From Spirochaetales bacterium Spiro_09 (GTDB lineage: Bacteria; Spirochaetota; Spirochaetia; Treponematales; Treponemataceae), in contig LVBK01000020.1 in the NCBI GenBank assembly GCA_001604385.1, positions 1 through 64,000 on the forward strand: 64,000 nt of DNA. The letters are read 5' to 3'. This document shows, piece after piece, positions 45,226-54,070 of the stretch. How positions within the stretch are numbered: the first letter of the stretch is position 1; each line of letters opens with the position of its first letter. A program made the position numbers and the translations under genes. The notes beneath the pieces are model-generated. The model was not told the origin of the DNA. It saw only the letters and a program-made list of their open reading frames with translations, and made no database searches.

Positions 45226-46185
45226 CTATAATTCGCCGGTATCGGCAAGCTGCGTTGACAGGTAGCGCTCGCCCGAATCGGGAAGAATGACAACAATCAG
45301 TTTGTCCTTTGAGTCGCTGCGGGCGGCGATCGTGAGCGCGGCAGAAAGAGCCGCCCCGGCGGAAATACCGGCCAGAATGCCCTCTGCGCGGGTCAGGGCG
45401 CGGGAAGTGGAGAAGGCGCTTTCGTTTGACACCTGGACAACTTCGTCAATAATCGAGCGGTTAAGAATTTTTGGGATAAATCCCGCGCCGATTCCCTGTA
45501 TGCGGTGAGGCCCGCTTCGACCGCCTGACAGAACGGGGGATGCCTCCGGTTCGACCGCGACGATGCGGATGGCCTTGTTTCGCGCCTTCAATACTTCGCC
45601 CACCCCGGTAATTGTCCCTCCCGTACCTACGCCGGCAACGAAAATATCCACCTTGCCGCCCGTGTCCCGCCAAATTTCCTCTGCGGTGGTTTCGCGGTGT
45701 ATTTGCGGGTTGGCCGGGTTTTCAAACTGTGCGGGAATAAAGCTCTGGGGAATTTGGCGGTGTAGCTCCTCGGCCTTCGCGACCGCCCCTTTCATCCCTT
45801 CGTTTCCGGGCGTCAATACCAGCTCGGCTCCGAGCATTTGCACCAGCTTCCGCCGCTCAATCGACATTGTTTCCGGCATGGTCAGGATAAGCCGGTACCC
45901 TCGCGCCGCGCAGGCAAAGGCGAGCCCGATTCCGGTATTTCCCGAGGTCGCCTCGATTATGGTCGAGCCCGTCGCGATTTTGCCATCCCGTTCCGCGGCG
46001 CTGATCATGGCGTTGCCGACCCGGCACTTGACGCTGTTCAGCGGATTGAAGGATTCGACCTTGGCCGCGATGCGACCGGGAAGACCTTCTCCGATTCTGT
46101 TCAGATAGACGAGCGGGGTTGCCCCGATTGCCTCGGTGATGGAGCCGTGTATGCGGCCACGGAAATGTTCGTGTTGTGTACTCAT
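45226..46185 (-). CDS. cysK: Cysteine synthase (O-acetylserine sulfhydrylase)
   Basis: 319 residues. Makes cysteine from O-acetylserine and sulfide with PLP. The PLP lysine is Lys53 in NPLNSVKCR, the same block as in E. coli Cys[12 protein letters not shown] and [15 protein letters not shown] bind the cofactor phosphate. It is the last gene of the SsuABC-like operon and overlaps the ATPase gene (ATGA), which points to uptake of a sulfur source. Confidence 0.95.
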   Translation of the reverse strand: MSTQHEHFRGRIHGSITEAIGATPLVYLNRIGEGLPGRIAAKVESFNPLNSVKCRVGNAMISAAERDGKIATGSTIIEATSGNTGIGLAFACAARGYRLILTMPETMSIERRKLVQMLGAELVLTPGNEGMKGAVAKAEELHRQIPQSFIPAQFENPANPQIHRETTAEEIWRDTGGKVDIFVAGVGTGGTITGVGEVLKARNKAIRIVAVEPEASPVLSGGRSGPHRIQGIGAGFIPKILNRSIIDEVVQVSNESAFSTSRALTRAEGILAGISAGAALSAALTIAARSDSKDKLIVVILPDSGERYLSTQLADTGEL

Positions 46186-47054
46186 ATGCTATACTCGCTT
46201 TCATGGGTAATGTCATGCTTGAACAGTAAATGGATTCGCTCCTTTATACTGGCAAGATCCGGATCGCTCCTTCTGCGGGGCCGGGGTACGGTTACCGGAA
46301 AGCGGTTCCGTACGCTCCCCGGTTGGCTTGAAAAGAAGATAATTTCGTCCGAAAGATAGACCGCCTCGTCGACATCATGGGTTACCAGGATTATGGTAAC
46401 TCCGGTATCCTGCCACAGTTCCAGAAGCTCGTCCTGCAGGCGCTCCCTGGTCAGTTCGTCCACTGCGGCGAAGGGCTCGTCCATCAGGATGATTTTCGGT
46501 CCGACGGACAGGGCCCGTGCGATGGCAAGACGCTGTTTCATGCCTCCTGACAACTGGGAAGGATACTTGTTTTCAAAACCTTCCAGGCGCACCTTTGCAA
46601 GATATTTGCGCGCCAGAGTCTCCCGTTCTTTGCGGGGTATGCCGCGAAGTTTCAGGGTGAAGATGATGTTCCCCAGGGCGGTCATCCAGGGAAAGACCGC
46701 ATAATCCTGAAAGATCATGGCAATGTCGTGTTTTACCCTGTTCCGGAAGAGGCTGTTCGCGAGCGGCGACAGAAAGCGGTATTTTTTACGGTACGCGTCC
46801 ATCTCCTTGCGGGTTGCCGGCAGGGGCTCAAGTACCCGCACGCCATCGATGTATACTTCTCCCTCGGTGGGAGCTTGAAGGCCGGCCAGAATTTCCAGCA
46901 AGGTAGACTTGCCGCAGCCGGAAGGTCCCAGAAACGAGACAATCTTCCCGTCCGGAATGGTCAGGGAAACGGATTGTACGGCGGTTAGCCCTTCAGCGAT
47001 TCCGTGCTCATTGATAACCGGAAAAAACTTGCTGATACATCGTGCTTCTATCAT
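46182..47054 (-). CDS. ABC transporter ATPase, nitrate/sulfonate/taurine type
   Basis: 290 residues. Walker [10 protein letters not shown], signature [15 protein letters not shown], Walker [14 protein letters not shown], switch TLVTHD-like VTHDVDEA. The group is SsuB/TauB/NrtD. An insertion between Walker A and the signature (about residues 75-115) is longer than usual. It follows the permease by 6 nt. Confidence 0.9.
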   Translation of the reverse strand: MIEARCISKFFPVINEHGIAEGLTAVQSVSLTIPDGKIVSFLGPSGCGKSTLLEILAGLQAPTEGEVYIDGVRVLEPLPATRKEMDAYRKKYRFLSPLANSLFRNRVKHDIAMIFQDYAVFPWMTALGNIIFTLKLRGIPRKERETLARKYLAKVRLEGFENKYPSQLSGGMKQRLAIARALSVGPKIILMDEPFAAVDELTRERLQDELLELWQDTGVTIILVTHDVDEAVYLSDEIIFFSSQPGSVRNRFPVTVPRPRRRSDPDLASIKERIHLLFKHDITHESEYSI

Positions 47055-47060
47055 GGTGCC

Positions 47061-47894
47061 CTACCTCCCGGTTTTCCATACGGCAAGCTTAAGCTCGACA
47101 TACTTCAATATTTCGATCAGAAACCAGCCGATAAACCCCAATACGACCATGCAGGCAACCATGCGGGGAATCAGGAAAAAATCTTTCGCTTCTACCAGCA
47201 GGTAGCCAATACCGCTTCGGCCTCCGTACATCTCCGCGATGATGAGCATGACCAGACCCATCGCGACCCCGGTTTTCACGCTCATGATTATCGACCCCAG
47301 GGCGTGCCAGAAGTACACTCGGACAAGCAGGGTAAACTCGCTCGCGCCGAACACGCGCGCCGAGGCGAGGTACCGCGGATCGGTATCCTTCACGCCCTGG
47401 TACGTATTAAAAAGGATGGGATAAAAGGCTCCCAGGAAAATAAGAAAAAGTTTCATGGGTAGGCCGATTCCCAAAAGCGCGATGGTTATGGGCACCCATG
47501 CCGGGGGCGGAACGGGCGCGAGCATTTGAAAAAAGGGAAGAATATGGCGACGGATGGCCATATTCCAGCCCATTACCAGACCGATGGGTACCGCGGTGAC
47601 CACCGCGATGGCAAGAGCGAGGACGAAACTCGTCATACTGTGGCCCAGGTGTCCCAGCAGATTCCGGTGAACAATCAGGTCCCGGAGGGCGGATATCACG
47701 TCCGAGGGCGGCGGAACGAGCGTTCGGGGTACCGCTCCGATTCGGGGCAAAACTTCCCATAAACCGGCAAGGGGTATGAACAGTGTCAGAAATTCCACGG
47801 TAAAGAGGCTTCCGAAGGCATTGGAGACAAAGGTTTTCACTTCATGCGCGACCAGGTTTAGCCCCCGGGAACGATGTATGGTGCTGTCAGTCAT
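47061..47894 (-). CDS. ABC transporter permease, SsuC/TauC type
   Basis: 277 residues with six helices. The EAA-type cytoplasmic loop lies in GVKDTDPRYLASARVFGAS, and the SsuC-like motif AVPRTLVPPPSDVISALRDL near residue 55. GGGAGAAG precedes the ATG, which lies inside the end of the second binding protein gene (8-nt overlap). Confidence 0.9.
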   Translation of the reverse strand: MTDSTIHRSRGLNLVAHEVKTFVSNAFGSLFTVEFLTLFIPLAGLWEVLPRIGAVPRTLVPPPSDVISALRDLIVHRNLLGHLGHSMTSFVLALAIAVVTAVPIGLVMGWNMAIRRHILPFFQMLAPVPPPAWVPITIALLGIGLPMKLFLIFLGAFYPILFNTYQGVKDTDPRYLASARVFGASEFTLLVRVYFWHALGSIIMSVKTGVAMGLVMLIIAEMYGGRSGIGYLLVEAKDFFLIPRMVACMVVLGFIGWFLIEILKYVELKLAVWKTGR

Positions 47895-48789
47895 GGTGAT
47901 CTTCTCCCGAATGTTCCAGCAAAAGCGCCAGGGTCAATTCATTGGCACGCTCATAGGAGGCTATCGGCAGATTCTGCAAAGCCTTCAGGGGGTATCCGGT
48001 TCGCGCTGCCGTTTGCGCGCGGATCAGCTGCGCATCCCGCTCATTTGAGTCAAGAAGCAGATTTTGCAGGGTATCCGCTTGTGGCATCCGGGTTTTATTG
48101 ACGACCAGAAAGTATTCAAGCTGATCGACAATGGCCGGGCAGCACTCGTTGCCCGGTTCAAGATCCCAATTCTGATAGAGTATTGGATGACCCTGAATTT
48201 CTGCCAGGGCTGCATGGGAACCCTTTAATAGAGCCGCGTGTACAACGCGTGCTTCAAGGGCGGCCAGCATGTCCTCGTAGGAAAGCTTCACAAAACGGGC
48301 GTCGTCAAGCGTAACCGAAAGCCGGTCAAGGTCTTCGTTGAACGCGTCAAACAGTTCGTGACCAATCGCGGGAATGGCGATTGTCTTTCCGTTAAGGTCA
48401 TTCAAGCGCAAGTCCAGATCCTTTCTGAGCACCAGGGTCGCTCCATAGGGGAAGGTAACACTGCCCACAATTTCGAGGACCTCATCTACATCAAGGTCAT
48501 GGAGCGCCTTTGCCTTGTCAATATCAAGGAAGCCCGCGTCAATGGTCCCAGCAAGCAGGGCATACCCGATCTCGGAAGTTCCCTGGAATTTGCGGGCGTC
48601 GATCGACCAGTCTTGTTCGCGTGCGGTATGCATCGATACGTAGAGCGGCGACAGTATGGGGTTTCCGGTATGTCCGACGATTATGAGCGCGTCTTTGCTG
48701 AGCGATGAACCCGTGCGCAAAACGATAATGGCAAGGGCGACAAGCACAGAAAGACCGATTGATATCCAAAGTATTGAGTGCTTTTTCAT
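47887..48789 (-). CDS. ABC substrate-binding protein, membrane-anchored
   Basis: 300 residues from the ATG at 48,789 (CAGGAGT upstream). One N-terminal helix (about 7-24) without a lipobox Cys suggests a membrane anchor or uncleaved signal. The remainder is a NMT1/SsuA-like two-lobe fold (FQGTSEIGYALLAGTIDAGFLDIDKA, GATLVLRKDL). It is only distantly like the lipoprotein binding protein encoded upstream, so the transporter may serve two ligands. Confidence 0.82.
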   Translation of the reverse strand: MKKHSILWISIGLSVLVALAIIVLRTGSSLSKDALIIVGHTGNPILSPLYVSMHTAREQDWSIDARKFQGTSEIGYALLAGTIDAGFLDIDKAKALHDLDVDEVLEIVGSVTFPYGATLVLRKDLDLRLNDLNGKTIAIPAIGHELFDAFNEDLDRLSVTLDDARFVKLSYEDMLAALEARVVHAALLKGSHAALAEIQGHPILYQNWDLEPGNECCPAIVDQLEYFLVVNKTRMPQADTLQNLLLDSNERDAQLIRAQTAARTGYPLKALQNLPIASYERANELTLALLLEHSGEDHHD

Positions 48790-48863
48790 GCGTACTCCTG
48801 TGTGTACCTGCAAGGGTCTGTCCTGAATCGGGGCAAGACAGACCCGGGTGGTCTTACTGGTTG

Positions 48864-49826
48864 TTAATTCCAGGTAATGGTTCGAAACTCGTCTGCAAAG
48901 AGCGCGTTCTTCGGATTTTGCTTAATGGTATTAAGCGTTACCAGTTCGTCGGCAAGGGCAAAAAGTCCCGACTCGTCAAGGTTTGTCCTGAATTTGAGCC
49001 GGTCATTGCCATGGCGGATTGCCTCTGCGGGGGCTCCGGTATATTTCACCGCAATTTCCACTATGCGGTCCGCGACCGGATCGGCAAGGATAATTTCATT
49101 CGCCTCTTCCACGGCTTTGATAAAACGCTTGAGCGCTTCCGCGTTTGATTTGAGGAAGGCGGTGCGGGCGTTGATGGTGCGGCAGGGAATATTGGCTGAC
49201 GCTTCGGGGAACAGAATCTTGTAGCCCTTCAGCTGTGCGATACTGACATGGGGTTCCTCAAGGATCACGCCGTCAACCTTTCCCGCTTCGAGGGCCGCAA
49301 TTGCGGGGCCTCCCGCCAGTTTTTCAAGGATGAACGAACCGCCGTTCTGCCGGGCCTTTATGTCAAGCGAGAGGACTGCCTCGCAGGTAGGAGAGATTCC
49401 TCCGATATTCTTTCCCGCCAGATCGCTGTATTCATTAATGGGCGAATCCGGCGAGACGACAAGAACCGAGGTACAGGGTTTTTTCACCTGCGAAATAATT
49501 TTAAGCGGCGCGCCGTTCGCAATGGACGCAATGGCTACCGTCGGGCAAGACCAGAATACATCTGCCTGTCCGGAGATTACCAGATCCCGGGAAGCAGCGT
49601 TTTCGTCAACCGACACTATCTCAATCTCGAGACCGTATTTGGCGAACAATCCCAGTTCCTGTGCGGTATAGAGGTTCAGGTGGTGGGTGGTCTTTGCATC
49701 TGCTACAATAATGCGGGTTTTATCCGATACCTGCTTTGGTTTTTCCGTACAGGATGATACCCCGGCGATGAGCGCGCCGAGTGCTAAAATCGCAAGAATC
49801 CGTGTTTTTCTACCGTTCACTTTCAT
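48864..49826 (-). CDS. ABC substrate-binding lipoprotein, SsuA/NMT1 type
   Basis: 320 residues from the ATG at 49,826 (AAAGGAGAG upstream). The signal ends in AGVSSCTEK (lipid Cys26). DAKTTHHLNLYTAQELGLFAKYGLEIE is the typical SsuA/TauA opening, with DVFWSCPTVAIASIANGAPL downstream. First gene of the sulfur-type uptake operon. The longer frame to 49,904 has no ribosome site. Confidence 0.88.
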   Translation of the reverse strand: MKVNGRKTRILAILALGALIAGVSSCTEKPKQVSDKTRIIVADAKTTHHLNLYTAQELGLFAKYGLEIEIVSVDENAASRDLVISGQADVFWSCPTVAIASIANGAPLKIISQVKKPCTSVLVVSPDSPINEYSDLAGKNIGGISPTCEAVLSLDIKARQNGGSFILEKLAGGPAIAALEAGKVDGVILEEPHVSIAQLKGYKILFPEASANIPCRTINARTAFLKSNAEALKRFIKAVEEANEIILADPVADRIVEIAVKYTGAPAEAIRHGNDRLKFRTNLDESGLFALADELVTLNTIKQNPKNALFADEFRTITWN

Positions 49827-49875
49827 ACTCTCTCCTTTGTGGTTTATTAAACCTATGTAATTTGTAGTAATTGAG

Positions 49876-49904
49876 AATATGACGCAGGGATTCCTGTTTG
49901 TCAA
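49876..49904 (-). promoter_or_regulatory. Promoter of the SsuABC-cysK operon
   Basis: Minus strand: TTGACA (49,904-49,899), 17 nt, CATATT (49,881-49,876). The spacer contains CAGGAATCCCTG (arms CAGG/CCTG), a possible regulator site. The leader to the ATG is about 40 nt and carries a normal ribosome site. Confidence 0.65.
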
Positions 49905-50021
49905 CTAATTTACCTACTATTTTGCTCGAATTTATATTATTTATGCAGGGAGTGTATATTGAACCTCGCATTAACCGGTTGAGTGAAGTATGCTTACCCA
50001 AGCGCCATGGAGGATGTTTAT

Positions 50022-51404
50022 ATGGAAGCAAAGGCCTATAGCCAGTTGCTCAAGCGACAGAGGGATTTTTATCAAAGAGGCCTGACGAGATCTCTGGACT
50101 TTAGACGCACTCAGCTCATCAAACTAAAACGCGCAATTCTTTCCCATGAACACCAGATCATGGAAGCGTTGAAGGCAGACCTTGGCAAGTCGGAACACGA
50201 GGCAATGACCACCGAGATCGGGTTTACGCTTCTTGAAATAAGTTCCGCTATAAAGAAATTGAAGCGCTGGGACCGGATACGAAAAGTAAAAACCAATATT
50301 TTCAATATACCCGGTAAATCCTTTATTATGAGGGAACCCTATGGCAACACATTGGTAATAGGTCCCTGGAATTATCCCTTTCAACTGGCGCTGGCTCCAG
50401 TCATTGGCGCGATTGGCGGGGGAAATACCGTTATTATCAAGCCGTCCGAAATGGCTGAACGGACGGCACGTGTATTGACCCGGCTTATCCAGGAAACTTT
50501 CGATGAAGCATACGTCGGAGTCGTCAACGGGGGTGTTGAGGAAACGGCCGCCCTCTTGCAAGAGCGCTTTGACCTCATCTTTTTTACGGGAAGCCCCAAG
50601 GTCGGTAAAATCGTTATGGAAAAGGCAGCCCGTCACCTTACGCCGGTTATTTTGGAACTGGGCGGTAAAAGTCCGTGTATCGTAGACGAAACCGCCCCCC
50701 TTGATATTGCGGTCAGGCGGATTCTCTTCGGTAAAGGAACAAACGCTGGCCAAACCTGCGTCGCACCGGACTACGTGCTTCTGCATGAAAGCCAAAAGGA
50801 CGCGTTTTATCAGCGCTTTAAGGAAACCGTGGAAGTTTTTTATGGAAAAAACTGCATCGACAATCCGCAGTATGGCTCCATCATTCATCACAATCATTAC
50901 GCACGGCTCAAGGCCTTCTTGTCCGATGGAACCATTATTACAGGCGGTCAGTGTGATGACGAAAGAAGACGCATGGCCGTAACCCTCCTGGAGGTTACGG
51001 ACGGCGATGTCCCTGTCATGCAGGAAGAGATATTCGGGCCTATTCTCCCGGTTATCGTGTATTCGCAGGAGGAGGATATCTATCAATGGACTTCACGGCA
51101 CCCGGATCCTCTTGCCCTCTATGTGTTCAGCACCAACGAAGCCTTCATACAGCGCATACTGCACCGAATCCCGTTTGGGGGCGGTTGTGTGAATGACACC
51201 ATTATGCACCTGACAAACGAACACCTGCCCTTTGGCGGAAGGGGTAGCAGCGGCATGGGCAATTATCATGGTCAACGAAGTTACGAAGCCTTTACCCACG
51301 AAAAAAGCATCTATCGCGGCAGTACCCACTTCGATTTACAATTGAAGTACCCGCCCTACGATGAAAAAAACAGGGGTCTGATCAAATGGCTCCTGTATAA
51401 ATAG
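50022..51404 (+). CDS. Aldehyde dehydrogenase (class 3-like)
   Basis: 460 residues from the ATG at 50,022 with GGAGG 8 nt upstream; longer in-frame starts exist at 49,983 and 50,007. The NAD site is IIKPSEMAERTA and FFTGSPKVGK. The general base is the Glu of LELGGKSP and the nucleophile Cys lies in NAGQTCVAPDYVL. The sequence is close to the class 3 / fatty aldehyde branch (YwdH, AlkH). It has the C-terminal hydrophobic tail region but no clear anchor. It oxidises medium-chain or aromatic aldehydes to acids. The AT-rich upstream region separates it from the divergent uptake operon. Confidence 0.9.
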   Translation: MEAKAYSQLLKRQRDFYQRGLTRSLDFRRTQLIKLKRAILSHEHQIMEALKADLGKSEHEAMTTEIGFTLLEISSAIKKLKRWDRIRKVKTNIFNIPGKSFIMREPYGNTLVIGPWNYPFQLALAPVIGAIGGGNTVIIKPSEMAERTARVLTRLIQETFDEAYVGVVNGGVEETAALLQERFDLIFFTGSPKVGKIVMEKAARHLTPVILELGGKSPCIVDETAPLDIAVRRILFGKGTNAGQTCVAPDYVLLHESQKDAFYQRFKETVEVFYGKNCIDNPQYGSIIHHNHYARLKAFLSDGTIITGGQCDDERRRMAVTLLEVTDGDVPVMQEEIFGPILPVIVYSQEEDIYQWTSRHPDPLALYVFSTNEAFIQRILHRIPFGGGCVNDTIMHLTNEHLPFGGRGSSGMGNYHGQRSYEAFTHEKSIYRGSTHFDLQLKYPPYDEKNRGLIKWLLYK

Positions 51405-51419
51405 GAGAGGGGCGGCCCC

Positions 51420-51455
51420 TTGTGGGTTTTGCGTGCGGGGCCGTATAGTAGGGGT
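51420..51455 (+). promoter_or_regulatory. Promoter of the ECF sigma gene
   Basis: TTGTGG (51,420-51,425), 18 nt, TATAGT (51,444-51,449), then 6 nt to the ATG. It suggests a leaderless message, although AGGGG in those 6 nt might act as a very close ribosome site. Confidence 0.5.
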
Positions 51456-52139
51456 ATGACAACTGCCGCCCCGGTCTCGGACTGGGTAACGAACTATGGA
51501 AAGATGGTATTTTCCCTGTGCGTCAAGGTGATTCAAAATCGCGAGGCCGCCCTGGACGCGAGCCAATCGGTATGGGAAATCGTGTTCCGGAAGAGCTCAT
51601 CGTTCAGGGGCGAGAGCGCTCCTTCGACCTGGATTTATTCAATCGCCTGCCGTGAAGCCCTCCGGGCGGCACGAAAAGAGCGAACGCGGCGCTACCGGGA
51701 CCTGCTGCGCATGTATCATGATCCCGCCTGTTATCCCGTATCTGAAGAACCGCTTGCGGAGAAGTGCGATGCCTGCGTATCCGGTGTTATCGGCACGCTC
51801 AATTTCAGGGCACGCCTCATTTTCGTGTTCCGCTTTATTCTGGATATTTCCCATGAGGACATCGCCTCCATTATGGGTATGGAACAGGCTGCCGTACGGA
51901 AAACCGCGTCCCGCGCAAGGCGCCGGCTCGAGGTTTTTTTCCGGGATGAGTGCGGACTCCATGCGGGTGTCTCGCATTGCAAGTGCGGTCTTGAAGGGCA
52001 ACTGGACACGGGAGGCTTCAGGGGCGATATTCTGGCTCTCAAAACCATTACCGCTAAAGCGAAGCGTCTTCACGCAAGAGGATGCCCCTTGCCGCCGCTT
52101 GAATACTGGGAAAAAATCAGGAAAGCCTGTCACAAGTAA
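51456..52139 (+). CDS. ECF-type RNA polymerase sigma factor with Cys/His-rich C-terminal tail
   Basis: 227 residues. Region 2 is at about 10-75 (VFSLCVKVIQNREAALDASQSVWEIVF). Region 4 is at about 115-160 (LDISHEDIASIMGMEQAAVRKTASRARRRL). Beyond the usual end lies a 65-residue tail with SHCKCG, GCPLPP and KACHK. The tail is not typical of ECF sigma factors; it could bind zinc and hold the sigma in an inactive state. No separate anti-sigma gene is adjacent. The next gene is a lipoprotein hydrolase. Confidence 0.78.
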   Translation: MTTAAPVSDWVTNYGKMVFSLCVKVIQNREAALDASQSVWEIVFRKSSSFRGESAPSTWIYSIACREALRAARKERTRRYRDLLRMYHDPACYPVSEEPLAEKCDACVSGVIGTLNFRARLIFVFRFILDISHEDIASIMGMEQAAVRKTASRARRRLEVFFRDECGLHAGVSHCKCGLEGQLDTGGFRGDILALKTITAKAKRLHARGCPLPPLEYWEKIRKACHK

Positions 52140-52187
52140 CAGAAATCCTCCCTCTCATTATACATATTGATGAGTGGAGGTCGATCT

Positions 52188-53153
52188 ATGAGTGTCGTTG
52201 CAAGAATTGTGTGTGCCTGTGTTTTGATGGCGGCGTTTTTCTCCTGCGAAAAAAATTCCTCGTTTGCCACCGAAACGGGGAGCCGTCTTTTTCCGTTCAA
52301 TCCTGTATCCCTGTCCCGGTTGGTTCTTGCCCCGGTAGACCCCGGGAAGATCAAGCTGAAGGACCCGGGTCCTGTACGGGTCTATCTCTATGAGATGAAA
52401 GTGAACGCTCAGTATACGGCACGCGGGTATCTGTTCGAGGGTGAGTCGGGCGCGCTCGAGAAAGGCGGGCACCCGATACTTTTCGGCCATTGGCTCGGAG
52501 GCATTTCAAACGTCGATTCGAGCGAACGGGAATTTTTCGCCGAGGCTGCTGCCTTCGCCAGGGAAGGCAATGTGTGCGCCATTCCCCTGGGCCATCATCC
52601 CTGGATGGAGTCGAGCACCGGAACCGCAGAGGATATCCCGCTCGTGATCGGTCAGGTGAACGATTACCGCATAGCCCTGGATATTCTTTTTTCACGGTTC
52701 AGGCAAAAACCCGCGAAGGCCATGGTTATCGGCCACGACTATGGTGCCATGTTTTCAATTTTGACGGCCGCCGCGGATACGCGCGTGGGCGCCCTGGTGA
52801 TTATGGCGCCCGTGTCGCATTTTTACTATTGGAACCGCATCCTCAGGTCCATTCCGGAAGGTCCGGTGTTGGAGGCCTACAAGGAGGCTATGCTTCCCTA
52901 CGAGCCGATAACCCTTGTCCGAGAGCTTTCGATTCCGCTTTTGTTTCAATATGGCGAGTCCGACGAGTACGTGAACAAGGCCGACGGTCTTTCCCTGATC
53001 GACGCTGCCGTTATGGCCCAAAAGGAAGCGCGATGGTACAAGGCAACGCACAGCCTTACGCGTTATCCTGTTATCACCGCGGACCGTAAGGCCTGGGTGG
53101 ACACGCTGTTTGCAGAATGGAGCAAGAATCCTCAATTGCAGGCGCAAAAGTAG
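52188..53153 (+). CDS. Alpha/beta-hydrolase lipoprotein
   Basis: 321 residues from the ATG at 52,188 (GGAGGT upstream). The signal ends in AAFFSC (lipid Cys20), a loose lipobox. The nucleophile elbow is VIGHDYGAMFS with Asp184 in place of the usual Ser, as in haloalkane dehalogenases and epoxide hydrolases. LLFQYGESDEYV and the C-terminal HSLTRYP would supply the acid and His. Substrate unknown. Confidence 0.72.
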   Translation: MSVVARIVCACVLMAAFFSCEKNSSFATETGSRLFPFNPVSLSRLVLAPVDPGKIKLKDPGPVRVYLYEMKVNAQYTARGYLFEGESGALEKGGHPILFGHWLGGISNVDSSEREFFAEAAAFAREGNVCAIPLGHHPWMESSTGTAEDIPLVIGQVNDYRIALDILFSRFRQKPAKAMVIGHDYGAMFSILTAAADTRVGALVIMAPVSHFYYWNRILRSIPEGPVLEAYKEAMLPYEPITLVRELSIPLLFQYGESDEYVNKADGLSLIDAAVMAQKEARWYKATHSLTRYPVITADRKAWVDTLFAEWSKNPQLQAQK

Positions 53154-53156
53154 TTT

Positions 53157-53177
53157 TCAACAATATTGATAGCAGTA
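53157..53177 (+). repeat. 21-bp repeat, copy 3
   Basis: Identical to the copy at 35,012-35,032 and extended by two T on the left. It lies in the gap between the two lipoprotein hydrolase genes. Confidence 0.7.
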
Positions 53178-53240
53178 ATTATGAATTGTGTTATCCTTTA
53201 TAGCGGGATTGATATCTCTCTTTAAAAGGAAGTCCAAAAA

Positions 53241-54002
53241 ATGAACAAACCGATGTGGGTGAGCGCTTTTTTTGTCCTTTGCGTTGTTTTGAGCGTTACT
53301 TCATGCCAGACCGTTGCAGGCAGGGAAGTGTTCGAAACCTGGTCTACGGCAAGTCAAAACTATGCCCTGTACGTCCCCGCCCGGTCAGGTGACAAACCGC
53401 TGCCGGTTGTCATGTACCTGCATCCGGCAGGGGATAACCCCAATCCGGGATGCCGGACGTTCTGGATTATCGACGCCCTGAATGCGATTGAACCCTGCGC
53501 GGTCTATATTCCGCATCACCCCTATAACGTGCTCGACCAGGGTGCTGGCTGGGGCGGCACCTACGATGCGGAGTTACGCGACAGTCTGAAAGAGGCCCTT
53601 TCCGAGTTGGACAAGAAAATAGCGAAACATAAACTTGATGCGGATCGCCAGTATGCCTATGGAGACTCAATGGGGGGCGAAGGGGTTGTACAACTTGCCG
53701 CAAAATTGCCCGGCAGGTTTGCGGGCCTCGTTTCCGTGGCCGGATACGCCGAGCGAAGGGGCGTCAAGGAAATTGCGCAAACCCCGCTGTGGATGCTGTA
53801 CAGCAAGGGAGACATGGACTGGAATGTGGCCTCCTCCTTGCGGAACCTGTACGCCGCCATTCTTGAAGCGGGAGGCACCAGTACGCGCGTCACCGAATAC
53901 GACTCGCAGAGTACCGGCATGGACGCCCATATGTACGCCATCTATACCGCACAGGGAGATCCCGAAGTGCTTCAATGGCTTTTGAAGCAACGAAAAAAGT
54001 GA
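53241..54002 (+). CDS. Esterase lipoprotein (LpqC / PHB depolymerase-like)
   Basis: 253 residues. The signal ends in LSVTSC (lipid Cys22). PVVMYLHPAGDNP is the oxyanion strand, YAYGDSMGGEGV the nucleophile elbow (GDSMGG), and DAHMYAIYTA carries the His. It resembles the CE1-type / polyhydroxybutyrate depolymerase family, which removes feruloyl or acetyl groups. AAGGAAG precedes the ATG. Confidence 0.83.
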   Translation: MNKPMWVSAFFVLCVVLSVTSCQTVAGREVFETWSTASQNYALYVPARSGDKPLPVVMYLHPAGDNPNPGCRTFWIIDALNAIEPCAVYIPHHPYNVLDQGAGWGGTYDAELRDSLKEALSELDKKIAKHKLDADRQYAYGDSMGGEGVVQLAAKLPGRFAGLVSVAGYAERRGVKEIAQTPLWMLYSKGDMDWNVASSLRNLYAAILEAGGTSTRVTEYDSQSTGMDAHMYAIYTAQGDPEVLQWLLKQRKK

Positions 54003-54070
54003 TCACGCAATAGCAAAGTTGACAAATATTTGTAATGTGTTCTACTTATACGTGTAATGGAGGCGTTCAC

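Noticed and set aside
45226-46185. SVKCR in CysK as a mutated active site
   Set aside because: SVKCR is the normal block in E. coli-type CysK, so no defect is implied.
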